Assembly (NCBI GenBank): GCA_035509915.1 | Contig: DATKIB010000002.1 | Location: forward strand, 1 to 23,454 | DNA: 23,454 nucleotides | From: Bog-564 sp035509915 | GTDB lineage: Bacteria > Actinomycetota > Acidimicrobiia > Acidimicrobiales > UBA8190 | Reading direction: 5' to 3' | Shown: piece after piece, positions 1 through 7,893 of the stretch | Position numbering within the stretch: position 1 is the first letter of the stretch | How the letters are laid out: each line of letters opens with the position of its first letter | Program-made: the position numbers and the translations under genes | Notes under the pieces: model-generated | The model's database searches: none | The model's input: only the letters and a program-made list of their open reading frames with translations | Told to the model about the DNA's origin: nothing

Positions 1-1
1 C

Positions 2-340
2 GCCAGAGCCGTGGGACTAACCGCTGGGCAGGTTCTGCGCCGAGTCGAAGCGCCTTTGGCGGTCCCGTTCGTGATGGCCGGTGTGCGCACCGCAGCGATC
101 GAAGTCGTGGCGACCTCGACACTCGCCGCTTACGTGAGCTACTCGGATCTCGGTACTTACGTCATCAGCGGCCTGAGCACGCAGGACTCGGTGCTTTCGG
201 TCGCAGGAGCCCTCTTGGTGGGGGCCATGGCCGGGTTGGTGGCGCTCAGCCTCGGGCTCCTGACGCGGGCAGTCACGCCGGTACCGCTACGTAACCGAGT
301 GCGCTTGGGCACCCACCCGGCCCGCCGAGCGGCCACATGA
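2..340 (+). CDS. Osmoprotectant ABC transporter permease, C-terminal part (5' end outside window)
   Basis: This is the last 112 codons of a ProW/OpuC-type permease, the membrane subunit that moves glycine betaine, choline or similar compatible solutes. The reading frame is open from base 2, so the true start lies upstream and the GTG at 11 is not a real start. The segment with residues VEAPLAVPFVMAGVRTA is the cytoplasmic coupling loop typical of this family (contact with the ATPase), followed by two hydrophobic helices. The stop at 338-340 is followed at once by AGGAGG but no well-placed start. The binding-protein gene begins 136 bases further on, so the two are probably one operon. The ATPase gene is not in view. 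The family call is firm; the exact substrate is inferred. Confidence 0.85.
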   Translation, partial: ARAVGLTAGQVLRRVEAPLAVPFVMAGVRTAAIEVVATSTLAAYVSYSDLGTYVISGLSTQDSVLSVAGALLVGAMAGLVALSLGLLTRAVTPVPLRNRVRLGTHPARRAAT

Positions 341-476
341 GGAGGTTCCCTGTCCGAAGTTGATAAGTTCTGTTCGAGCAGGTCAATATTTGATCCACGG
401 TTTCCATCACGGACTCCTCGTGGAATCGTTTGGTGAGAGCCAAATCTTCCCCCCTCCCGAGAAAAGGTACGCCCTC

Positions 477-1394
477 ATGCACCTGAAGCGTTCGTTCATG
501 CTCTTCGCAGCGCTGGTCCTGACCGCTTCGCTGGCAACTCAGGGCGCCGTGGCGGCATTCGCCGCCAGCAGCTCCGGATCGAAGCCTTCGATCATCATCG
601 GGTCCACCAACTTCGAGGAACAGGCCATCGTCTCGAACATTTGGGCCGACGTCCTAAGAAACGCCGGCTACACCGTGACCGTCGAGCCCAGCCTCGGTAC
701 GCGGGCCATCGTGGTGCCCGCTATCGAAAAGGGGCAGATCAGCCTCGAGCCGGACTACGCGGCCTCGCTGCTCGGGTTCCTCCACGGCGGGAACCCCCAG
801 CCGGCGGGCGACAACATCTCGACAGCGATCCCGGCCGACCGCAAGGCGCTGGCCAAGTTCGGGGTCACGGTATTACCGGCTTCCAAAGCCCTGGACACCA
901 ATGTCTTCGTGGTGACTCGAGCGACAGCCAACAAGTACCACCTCACCACGATCTCGAGCCTGAAGCCCTATGCGTCGCAGCTCATTCTGGGCGGGCCGCC
1001 GGAGTGCCCGACATTCGCCGGGTGCGCGCCGGGCCTCAAGAAGGTCTACGGCCTGACCTTCGCAGGCTTCAAGGCCCTCGACGAGGCGGGCCCGATCAGC
1101 GTCGCCGCTCTGAAGAACGGCGAGGTCCAAGTGGTCGAGCTGTTCTCGAGCGACGGCAACGTGGTCTCGAACAACTTCGTGGCGCTCACCGACAACAAGC
1201 ACCTCGAGGGGGCGGACTACGTCGTGCCGGTGATCCGCAAGTCTGTGAACACCGCTGGGGTGGTCAAGGTGCTCAACGCCGTCGACGCCATGCTGACGAC
1301 GACGGCCATCTCGAAGCTCAATCTCGAGGTGACCCAACAGCAGGAGCAGCCCGCCGCTGTCGCCCAGGCATGGGTGAAGTCCACCCACGCTTGA
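477..1394 (+). CDS. Osmoprotectant (glycine betaine/choline-type) ABC transporter substrate-binding protein
   Basis: The 305-residue protein has an OpuAC/OsmF-type binding fold. After the signal peptide comes the pattern GSTNFEEQAIVSNI, matching the start of betaine/choline binding proteins, then LEPDYAASLLGFL near residue 100, the region that usually shapes the ligand pocket. The ATG at 477 is chosen because it is followed directly by a classic Sec signal (MHLKRS, then a hydrophobic core, then AVAAFA as probable cleavage site) and an AAAGG lies about ten bases upstream. An in-frame TTG at 360 would put 39 non-signal residues first. There is no Cys after the cleavage site, so it is not an obvious lipoprotein, which is unusual for a Gram-positive binding protein. 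It follows the permease at 2-340 and probably delivers substrate to it. Confidence 0.88.
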   Translation: MHLKRSFMLFAALVLTASLATQGAVAAFAASSSGSKPSIIIGSTNFEEQAIVSNIWADVLRNAGYTVTVEPSLGTRAIVVPAIEKGQISLEPDYAASLLGFLHGGNPQPAGDNISTAIPADRKALAKFGVTVLPASKALDTNVFVVTRATANKYHLTTISSLKPYASQLILGGPPECPTFAGCAPGLKKVYGLTFAGFKALDEAGPISVAALKNGEVQVVELFSSDGNVVSNNFVALTDNKHLEGADYVVPVIRKSVNTAGVVKVLNAVDAMLTTTAISKLNLEVTQQQEQPAAVAQAWVKSTHA

Positions 1395-1434
1395 CCGGTC
1401 GCCACGAGCTGCACTACCTCATGCGAGCCGTCGG

Positions 1435-3345
1435 TCACTGGTGCGATCTCGTCAAGAGCCGATCGAGCGCGAGCTCTGCGAAGTCGTGACGTTCTCCGTC
1501 TGTCGGAAGGAGGCCGCGGTGTGCCGCGGAAAGATGCGCACAGGACGTCACGAGTGCCATGTGAGTGAAGGCCTGAGGAATGTTCCCGAGGTGCACACCT
1601 GAGTCAGGGTCTATCTCTTCGGCGTACAGGCCTACATCGTTGGCGAGGACGAGCAACTGAGCGAGCAGCGTCTCCGCCTCGTCCAGACGACCCGCATGGG
1701 TGAGGACGTCCACCAACCAGAAGCTGCACAAGAGGAAGGCGCCCTCGACGCCGGGAACTCCATCTCCAACTCGGTAGCGGTAGATCAGGCCATGACGTCC
1801 ACTGAGCTCTCGGCAGACGACCTCGACGGTGGCGCGAAAGTAGGGATGGTCGACCGCGATGAATCCGAGCGCAGGTATGAGAAGCGTGGATGCGTCAGGC
1901 TCGCTTCCGCCCGCCGCCTGTGGGAAGTAGCCTGGACCCGAAGCGGCTTCGAGGATGTATTCGGCCAGGGCATCGCGTTGCGCGATCCAGTCTGCTTCCA
2001 CAGGCATGCCGAGTAGATGAGCCAATTGGACCGCTCTGTGCAACGCGAGCCAGCAATTGGTCTTCGAGTGCAGGAAGTGCCGGGGTTCGTCGCGGATCTC
2101 CCAGATTCCTTGATCGGGTTCTCGCCATCGCTCGCAACAGATCCCGGCGAGACCCGACAGGTACTTCCAGTTGTCGACGGTGATCTCCTCGCCTGCTTTT
2201 GCGAACAGGTACGCTGCCTCGAGCAGCTGCCCGAAGCTGTCTAGCTGGAATTGCTTCACAGCGCCGTTTCCGATGCGAACCGGCTTGCTGCCTCCGTGAC
2301 CGGCGAGATGTTCGAGCACGATCTCAGGCAGCAGTCGCTCACCCTCCACTCCGTACATAATCTGCAGGTCTTGCGGCCGGCCCGCGCCCGTGCGCTCGAG
2401 CCACTCTTTGAAGGCCGTTGCTTCACCTCGCAAACCGAGAACGAACAAGCTCGTCAATGTGAGTGTCGCGTCCCGTATCCACGTAAACCGGTAGTCCCAG
2501 TTGCGCGTACCTCCGATCTCTTCAGGGAGGCTCGTGGTGACCGCTGCCAGCACTGCTCCGGTGGGAGCATGCGTCAACGCCTTCAGCACGAGGGCAGACC
2601 GGCGAACCTCGTTGGAATGGTCTCCGTCGTATCGGCAGCCCGACAACCACACCTTCCAGAACCCGACCGTCTCGTCCAGAAGCCCTTGCCACTCCTCAGG
2701 GCTTGGATCCGGCAGTCGCTCTTGAAGGCTGTGCGCACGGGCCCACGTTGCTTCCACCCATGCGGTTTCGCCCTCACTCATCGCCCAGTCCGCCGCGAGG
2801 ACATCCCCGCGCCGCAAGGTATGGGCGTCGCGACGTTCCAGAGGATGGGTGGAGCACACATGCAGGGCCGATCCTCCGCCGACGAAATCCGCCACAAAGG
2901 GAGAAGGCGTCCTCAGTCGGGGCACTACGAGTCCGTACTCGAAGCGCGGTGTGACGCGCACTTGAGCAGTGACTCGTCCTGAGATACAGCGGATCCGGCG
3001 AAGGACGCTTCCCCTTGCTCGAACTTGCGCCGGCCTCTGTGAGTCGAATGCCGACACCGGCATACAATCCGTCACCTCGAGCTCGCCATCGGAGCAGCTC
3101 CAGCTGGTGACGAGGACATTGGTGTCCGGAATGTACCTGCGAGCCACCGAAGCGTCGTGCACTCTCACCGCGAAGTTCCCGCCATGCTGATCGTCGAGGA
3201 TGTGGCAGAAGATCGCTGGAGCGTCTGGTCTCGGGAAGCACAGCCAGTCGATGCTTCCGTCACGACCGACAAGCGCACTCGTGTGGCAGTCTCCGATCAG
3301 CGCATAGTCGCGAATCGCGTTCGGGCGTCGCTCGCTAGCAGGCAT
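1435..3345 (-). CDS. Glycoside hydrolase family 15 protein (glucoamylase/trehalase-like)
   Basis: This 636-residue enzyme probably hydrolyses alpha-linked glucosides by inversion. The N-terminal part (IRDYALIGDCHTSALVGRDGSIDWLCFPR) is the usual GH15 beta domain opening. The (alpha/alpha)6 part carries NWDYRFTWIRDA (about residues 282-293), GIWEIRDEPRHF with the expected general acid E416, and VEGAFLLCSFWLVD with the expected general base E534. The segment DLQIMYGVEGERLLPE closely resembles mycobacterial GH15 trehalases, so trehalose is a likely substrate, but glucoamylase activity cannot be excluded. No signal peptide is seen, so it is probably cytoplasmic. The ATG at 3345 precedes the conserved start best; a GTG at 3399 would add 18 residues, and neither has a clear ribosome site. 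It converges with the betaine binding protein gene, leaving 40 bases between stops. Confidence 0.9.
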   Translation of the reverse strand: MPASERRPNAIRDYALIGDCHTSALVGRDGSIDWLCFPRPDAPAIFCHILDDQHGGNFAVRVHDASVARRYIPDTNVLVTSWSCSDGELEVTDCMPVSAFDSQRPAQVRARGSVLRRIRCISGRVTAQVRVTPRFEYGLVVPRLRTPSPFVADFVGGGSALHVCSTHPLERRDAHTLRRGDVLAADWAMSEGETAWVEATWARAHSLQERLPDPSPEEWQGLLDETVGFWKVWLSGCRYDGDHSNEVRRSALVLKALTHAPTGAVLAAVTTSLPEEIGGTRNWDYRFTWIRDATLTLTSLFVLGLRGEATAFKEWLERTGAGRPQDLQIMYGVEGERLLPEIVLEHLAGHGGSKPVRIGNGAVKQFQLDSFGQLLEAAYLFAKAGEEITVDNWKYLSGLAGICCERWREPDQGIWEIRDEPRHFLHSKTNCWLALHRAVQLAHLLGMPVEADWIAQRDALAEYILEAASGPGYFPQAAGGSEPDASTLLIPALGFIAVDHPYFRATVEVVCRELSGRHGLIYRYRVGDGVPGVEGAFLLCSFWLVDVLTHAGRLDEAETLLAQLLVLANDVGLYAEEIDPDSGVHLGNIPQAFTHMALVTSCAHLSAAHRGLLPTDGERHDFAELALDRLLTRSHQ

Positions 3346-3473
3346 CAAGCGGCACCGTAGCTTTGGCGGTGCCCTGCTGCATACATTCGCACTTGACACC
3401 TCGGGGAGTTCGCGGGCTCGACGGTGGCGTCTTCTCCCTTACTACAGTCGGGCGCGTCCAGACCCTGTGAGGG

Positions 3474-4265
3474 CTACCCGCCGGTACCGAGATGCCGGAC
3501 GAAGAACAACTCGGCGGAGTCGTTCTCGAAGACCGGCACCTGGACATGACCCCCTGGGTTGACGTGAAGGGTCTTGTCATTCGAGCCGATGGCGTTGAAG
3601 AGAGAGATGCCTGCTTCGCGGGCGATCAACTCGTCGTCCCACTGGAGGAGGAAGAGGATCGGCACGCGTAGAGACCGGGCCGCCGTCTCGAAATCGGCGC
3701 CGCCCATACCGGCTCCCAAGCCGGCCAGACCGAGCACGGCGGCCTTGACCCGAGGTTCCGAGGCCACGAATCGCAGACCGATTCCTGTACCCATCGACAT
3801 CCCCCAGTAGCCCAGCCGGTCGTCAATGAACCCGGTCGAGACGAGGTCGTCGACCAAGGCCCTCAGCTCTCCGACGTGGGTGGCCATCCGGCCGGCGAAT
3901 CCAACCGCCTGGTTGGCGTCCATCACCACGGGCAGGCCGGCGCCGGGGCCCTGGTCGATGCGAGCCTGGACGGAGCGGCGCCTGGCCCGGGCCGCCTCCT
4001 TGTCCGTGATGCGCTCGCCGTGCTCGGGGGCGTCGAGGGCGACGGCCGCGTAGCCCCGGTGCCGAACGAGGCGCCGGGCGAGCCCGAGCACCTCAGGAGC
4101 GCGCTTGTGCACCACACCTCCGTGACCGAGGATCACCGTCGGTCGCGGCCCGGTAGCGGCCTCCGGCAGCCAAACGATGCCCGGCACGATCTCCCCGCCC
4201 TCGACCTCGAGCCCGACTCGTCGCTCGACAACGCCGCGCTCGCAGACTTCCTCGACGATGTCCAC
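3474..4265 (-). CDS. Alpha/beta hydrolase, dienelactone-hydrolase-like (263 aa)
   Basis: A single-domain serine hydrolase. The visible catalytic set is S157 in the elbow GMSMG (155-159), D210 (or D211) in LLQWDDELI and H240 in NPGGHVQVP, with an oxyanion-type GHGG at 47-50. The order and spacing fit the dienelactone hydrolase/acyl-aminopeptidase-like esterase group; the substrate cannot be read from the sequence. The GTG start at 4265 is supported by AGGAGG at 4277-4282 on the same strand, 11 bases away. No signal peptide or membrane helix is present, so it is a cytosolic enzyme. It lies upstream of the GH15 gene on the same strand with 128 bases between them, and it is divergent from the large hydrolase at 4499, with which it may share control elements. 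Confidence 0.85.
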   Translation of the reverse strand: MDIVEEVCERGVVERRVGLEVEGGEIVPGIVWLPEAATGPRPTVILGHGGVVHKRAPEVLGLARRLVRHRGYAAVALDAPEHGERITDKEAARARRRSVQARIDQGPGAGLPVVMDANQAVGFAGRMATHVGELRALVDDLVSTGFIDDRLGYWGMSMGTGIGLRFVASEPRVKAAVLGLAGLGAGMGGADFETAARSLRVPILFLLQWDDELIAREAGISLFNAIGSNDKTLHVNPGGHVQVPVFENDSAELFFVRHLGTGG

Positions 4266-4498
4266 GGTCCCCAGCTCCTCCTGTCGAATCAGGCGGGAGC
4301 GTACCGCCTTGCCCCCCAGGGGGCTGGCTCGTCCTGGGATGATGCCGAGCCCTCGCAGCCCTAGATGCCGAGCCCTCGCGGGCCTAGTGGTGAAACCCCC
4401 GGCTGACGTATAGATAAGGCTTGCAGGCCTGACAGTACGGGGGAAGGTGCGACCGGTAGCCGAGGTCGCCTGGAGCGGACAGAACCAAAGGGGTGAAG
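4266..4498. promoter_or_regulatory. Divergent intergenic region with inverted repeats and a 23-base tandem repeat
   Basis: This gap separates the starts of two divergent hydrolase genes. It holds the minus-strand ribosome site AGGAGG (4277-4282), a perfect inverted repeat AGGCGG-N7-CCGCCT (4291-4309), a near-palindrome GCCCCCCAGGGGGC (4311-4324), a 23-base tandem duplication (4342-4387) and a short palindrome CAGGCCTG (4424-4431). TATAGAT at 4409-4415 could be a -10 element for the plus-strand gene, but no good -35 accompanies it. AAGGGG at 4488-4493 is the probable ribosome site for the ATG at 4499. The inverted repeat sits where a repressor of the minus-strand gene would bind; that role is inferred. 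Confidence 0.5.
4342..4387. repeat. 23-base tandem duplication
   Basis: Two adjacent 23-base units (4342-4364 and 4365-4387), each beginning ATGCCGAGCCCTCGC and ending CCTAG, differ at only two positions. The second copy can form a small hairpin GCCC-TCGC-GGGC that the first cannot. The repeat is intergenic and starts 76 bases upstream of the minus-strand hydrolase start. Confidence 0.85.
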
Positions 4499-6568
4499 AT
4501 GACGGACTCGAAGACCGACGGACGTGGCGCCTTGTTCGTGACCGCGACTTCTGAGGACCCCCGCTTCAATCAGCCGTACATAGATATCCGAGAATGGCGC
4601 GACGAGCCGGCAGACGCCCCAGTGTTCCCCGGCACCATCACGACGCAGCACGGTGGCGCCGCGCCCGTCAAGGCGCGCCATCTCTATATCCACGGAGGAT
4701 TCACGGGCACCGACGCCAAGTTTTCTTTCTGCTTCCCGCCGGAAGAGGAGTACGAAGGACGCTTCTTCCAGGCGACCCATCAGTTGCTCGCCGGCGAGGA
4801 GGCCACGGCGCGCAACGTGGCGTTCGCCCTTGCAAGTGGTGGCTACTCGGTGCAGACGAACATGGGCGGCAGCGACAACCCTCGGACGGCGGAGCAGGGG
4901 GCCAGTGGCCAGTTCGACACGACGATTCGAGGTTACCGGGTCAACGCCGAGGCCGCGAAGTTCTCTCGCGTGGTGGCGGCCGATATCTACGGCCCACACC
5001 GCACCTACGGCTACCTCTACGGCGGTAGCGGCGGCGCCTACCAAACGATCACCAGTGCGGAGATGACGACCGGCGTATGGGACGGGTTCGTTCCCTACGT
5101 CATGGGCTCGCCGCAATCCATCCCGGGTTGTTTCACGGTGCGCGTCAACGCCCTCCGAGTCCTGAAGGACAAGTGGCCGTCGATCATCGATGCGATCGAA
5201 CCCGGCGGCAGCGGTGACCCCTACGCCGGGCTGAACGACGAGGAGAGCGCGGCGCTTGAAGAGGCCACCCGGACGGGGTTCCCGCCCCGGGCGTGGTTCA
5301 ACTACGTCCCCCAGGGCGGAGGGCCGCTCGTGCTGGTCGCCAGCTATGTGCCGGTGTTGGACCCGACCTATCTCGAGGACTTCTGGAGCAAGCCGGGCTA
5401 CCTCGGCACTGACCCCACGTCGTCGGTGAGGGCGGCGCGCGTCCAACACGAGGCGACCGTGGTCGAAGTGATTTCCGGCGGCCGGCAGCAACTCGAGCTG
5501 TCGAGCGTCCCAACGGCTGATCTCACGGGTGCTGATGTCATCATCACCAGCGGAGAGGCCGCGGGCAAGACCGTCATGCTCGGCCGCTTTGCCTCGGACG
5601 GCAAGGGCCAAGTCGGCCTCGTCTTCGAATCGGTCGGCGACACGATTGACATCACGGCCGATCCCTCCGTCGTCGACAGCATCCACGCCGGCGACGAGAT
5701 CCGGATCGACAACTCACGGTTCCTCGCGTTGCAGACCTACCACCGTCATCAATTCCCGCCGGCCGACCCCGACTTCGACTACCCCGACGTCTACGACTAC
5801 TTCCGGAACCCCGACCGCACGGCGAAGTACCCGCAGCGAGGTGTGGACATCGGCGCGGCAGGCACCCTCGGCGCCACCGGTCAGATCCCCACCGGTCGTT
5901 TCAACGCGAAGATGATCGTGGTGGAGTGCCTGCACGACGGCGACGCTCTGCCGTGGCAGGCCGACTGGTACCGAAAGAAGGTCGAAGCCGTCGAAGGACC
6001 GCACGTCGACGAGAAGTACCGGCTCTGGTATGTCGACAACGCCCACCACACCGACCCGACGACTGAGACGCAGGAGACCCACGCCGTCGCCTACTCGGGC
6101 ACGGTGCAGTACGCGCTACGCGAGCTGAGCGCGTGGGTCGAGGAAGGCATCGCCCCGCCGCCCACCAGTGAATACTCGGTGCAGGACGGCCAAGTACACG
6201 TGCCGGCGACCGCTGCAGAACGCAAGGGCATCCAACCCGTGGTCCATCTCGAAGTGAACGGCGGCGAGCGCGCCGAGGTTGCGGCGGGCGAAGCCGTCAC
6301 CTTCACCGCACAGATCGCGGTGCCGCCCGCACCGGGCAGAGTGGTGTCGGCGAAGTGGGACTTCGGGGGCGTGGGCACGTATCCGGAAGCCGCTGAGCTC
6401 GGTGATCCGACCTCGGAGACCGTCCAGGTGACCGCCGCGCAGACTTTCTCCAGGCCGGGCACCTACTTCCCGGCGCTACGCGTCGCCTCCCAACGTGAGC
6501 GCGATCCCAGTACCCCATTTGCCCGATCACTGAATCTCAGCCGGGTCCGCGTGGTTGTCAACGAATGA
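4499..6568 (+). CDS. Large alpha/beta hydrolase-like protein with PKD-like C-terminal domain (689 aa)
   Basis: The N-terminal half has an alpha/beta hydrolase feel: HLYIHGGF near 61-68, then a nucleophile elbow YLYGGSGGAYQ with candidate S177. The candidate acid is D480 or D482 in ECLHDGDALPW and the candidate base is H516 or H517 in DNAHHTDP. About 300 residues separate nucleophile and acid, including a beta-rich insert (roughly 310-410). This resembles the insertion-bearing layout of tannase/feruloyl-esterase-like enzymes, but I would not name a substrate. The last ~110 residues (KWDFGG followed by TFSRPGTYFPALRV) look like a PKD/Ig-type domain. No signal peptide is visible, odd for a PKD protein. 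The ATG at 4499 is preferred over the GTG at 4493 because AAGGGG ends five bases before it. It is a single gene, ending against a convergent transporter operon. Confidence 0.75.
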   Translation: MTDSKTDGRGALFVTATSEDPRFNQPYIDIREWRDEPADAPVFPGTITTQHGGAAPVKARHLYIHGGFTGTDAKFSFCFPPEEEYEGRFFQATHQLLAGEEATARNVAFALASGGYSVQTNMGGSDNPRTAEQGASGQFDTTIRGYRVNAEAAKFSRVVAADIYGPHRTYGYLYGGSGGAYQTITSAEMTTGVWDGFVPYVMGSPQSIPGCFTVRVNALRVLKDKWPSIIDAIEPGGSGDPYAGLNDEESAALEEATRTGFPPRAWFNYVPQGGGPLVLVASYVPVLDPTYLEDFWSKPGYLGTDPTSSVRAARVQHEATVVEVISGGRQQLELSSVPTADLTGADVIITSGEAAGKTVMLGRFASDGKGQVGLVFESVGDTIDITADPSVVDSIHAGDEIRIDNSRFLALQTYHRHQFPPADPDFDYPDVYDYFRNPDRTAKYPQRGVDIGAAGTLGATGQIPTGRFNAKMIVVECLHDGDALPWQADWYRKKVEAVEGPHVDEKYRLWYVDNAHHTDPTTETQETHAVAYSGTVQYALRELSAWVEEGIAPPPTSEYSVQDGQVHVPATAAERKGIQPVVHLEVNGGERAEVAAGEAVTFTAQIAVPPAPGRVVSAKWDFGGVGTYPEAAELGDPTSETVQVTAAQTFSRPGTYFPALRVASQRERDPSTPFARSLNLSRVRVVVNE

Positions 6569-6570
6569 CG

Positions 6571-6593
6571 GGTCGCTGTTAGACAGCGCGACC
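6571..6593. terminator. Hairpin between convergent genes, possible bidirectional terminator
   Basis: GGTCGCTGT (6571-6579), loop TAG, then ACAGCGCGACC (6583-6593) pair to give nine base pairs with a two-base bulge. It begins three bases after the stop of the plus-strand hydrolase and 20 bases past the stop of the convergent minus-strand gene. There is no T-run on either side, so termination would be hairpin-driven as is common in high-GC actinomycetes. Structure seen, role inferred. Confidence 0.6.
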
Positions 6594-6613
6594 GAATCGG
6601 CAGGCTCCACCCC

Positions 6614-7825
6614 CTACCCAGAAGGCGCCTCGCTCAAGAGCCCGTTCGCGAGCGTGCCGAGGGGGACAACGGCCTGATCGGCGGCCGACACTCCTGTGTG
6701 AGCGCTCGCGGTGTACGTATAGGCGGCCAGCACCCCCTGGTAGTTCGCATTCTGGAGGAAGGTGGCGAGGTCGCTTGCGACGACGCCCATGGAACCGTTG
6801 GCGGCGGTCCCGATCATGGTCATGGCGTCGTACGTCTCGGCGTAGGGGATGATCGATCCCCGCAGCGACGACGCGTGCAGGTGGAGCAGGAGATTCCTCC
6901 GAAAGGTGTAGGTGCCCGCCGAGGCGGGACCGGAGCCGGCGAGCGCCCCGGTCGGCACGACGACCGAGATGCCGCCCGTAGCGCCTCCGATGTCTCGCAG
7001 CACCCCCGCTTCCGTCGTATCGGGTCCGGCAAATACCGGTATGTCCCAGCCGAGCGCGGCGCGCGCCGAGAGCACCGACCGCACGGCTCCGGTGTCGTCG
7101 AGCACGACCAGCGCGTCGGGATGAGTGGCCCGAACCCGGCTCACCACCGCCTCGGCCAGCCTCCCCGAGGGTGAGACGATTTGTCGGTCGGTGATGACGA
7201 AGCCATCGACCGACGACAACGAAGCGAAATTGTTGCCGCCCTGCTCACTTGCCCGGTCACCGGTGACGACCAGTCCGACCGAGCTGATCCTCCTAAGCCT
7301 CAAGGCTCTGGCGATGACGAACGCCTGGGACCTCATCGACGCGATGACCGGGAAGGTGTCGGGGAAGCGCTCGGGCTCGAAGGTGTCCTCGAGATCGGAG
7401 AGGCTGATCGCGGGGACGCCCAGCCGGCCCAGGTAGCCGGCCGCGGAGGAGCCGAGGAAGCTGCCCACGACGACCCCTGCCTTCTCGACGTTCACGAGGT
7501 CGAGCATCGCCTGATCATCCACCCTCGGGCTGCCCAGGCTGTCCTTGTACATGAGCTCGAAGCACGTGTTGCGGGGCGGAACGCCGCCGCCGGCGTTCAC
7601 CTTGGCGATGCCGAGCTCGAGCCCGGTCAGGTACTCACGGCCCGACCGGGCGTCAGGACCCGAAAGGTCGAGCGAGGCTCCGACCACCACCACTCGAGAG
7701 GTGTCGCAACCCGGGGGCGGCGGCACGACTGTGGTCGACACCGACAGGTTGCTCGAGGTGCAGGCGCTCAACGAGACGGCCGCCAGGGCGACGATGACCA
7801 ACAGCCGGGCGCTCTGCTCGAGCAT
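6614..7825 (-). CDS. Liv-type ABC transporter substrate-binding lipoprotein
   Basis: The 403-residue protein belongs to the periplasmic-binding-protein type I group used by branched-chain amino acid and amide transporters. It opens with a lipoprotein signal: hydrophobic stretch LLVIVALAAVSLSAC, with lipobox LSAC and lipidated C22. The mature part begins VVVVGASLDLSGPDARSG and GLELGIAKVNAGGG, both typical of the family, with a later hinge-like PYAETYDAMTMIG. The ATG at 7825 gives a clean signal peptide; an in-frame GTG at 7855 would add ten residues. It is the last gene of the operon, 68 bases downstream of the fused MFS-ATPase gene, and presumably feeds the LivHM-like permease. The ligand may be an amino acid, amide or small organic acid and cannot be told from sequence. 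Confidence 0.85.
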   Translation of the reverse strand: MLEQSARLLVIVALAAVSLSACTSSNLSVSTTVVPPPPGCDTSRVVVVGASLDLSGPDARSGREYLTGLELGIAKVNAGGGVPPRNTCFELMYKDSLGSPRVDDQAMLDLVNVEKAGVVVGSFLGSSAAGYLGRLGVPAISLSDLEDTFEPERFPDTFPVIASMRSQAFVIARALRLRRISSVGLVVTGDRASEQGGNNFASLSSVDGFVITDRQIVSPSGRLAEAVVSRVRATHPDALVVLDDTGAVRSVLSARAALGWDIPVFAGPDTTEAGVLRDIGGATGGISVVVPTGALAGSGPASAGTYTFRRNLLLHLHASSLRGSIIPYAETYDAMTMIGTAANGSMGVVASDLATFLQNANYQGVLAAYTYTASAHTGVSAADQAVVPLGTLANGLLSEAPSG

Positions 7826-7893
7826 TTCTCTGTTGTCTCGATTGCCGGTCCTCACGGCATTTCGGTCCTCACGACTTCGTCCCCGTCGGGCGA

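Noticed and set aside
360..476. TTG at 360 as start of the osmoprotectant binding protein
   Set aside because: It would add 39 residues before an otherwise perfect Sec signal peptide. The AGGAGG near 340 is too far away (about 14 bases) to support it convincingly.
4361..5686. 441-codon minus-strand open frame opposite the large hydrolase
   Set aside because: It has Arg/Val/Asp-rich, domain-free sequence typical of a frame opposite a high-GC gene, while the plus-strand protein has recognisable hydrolase and PKD features over the same bases.
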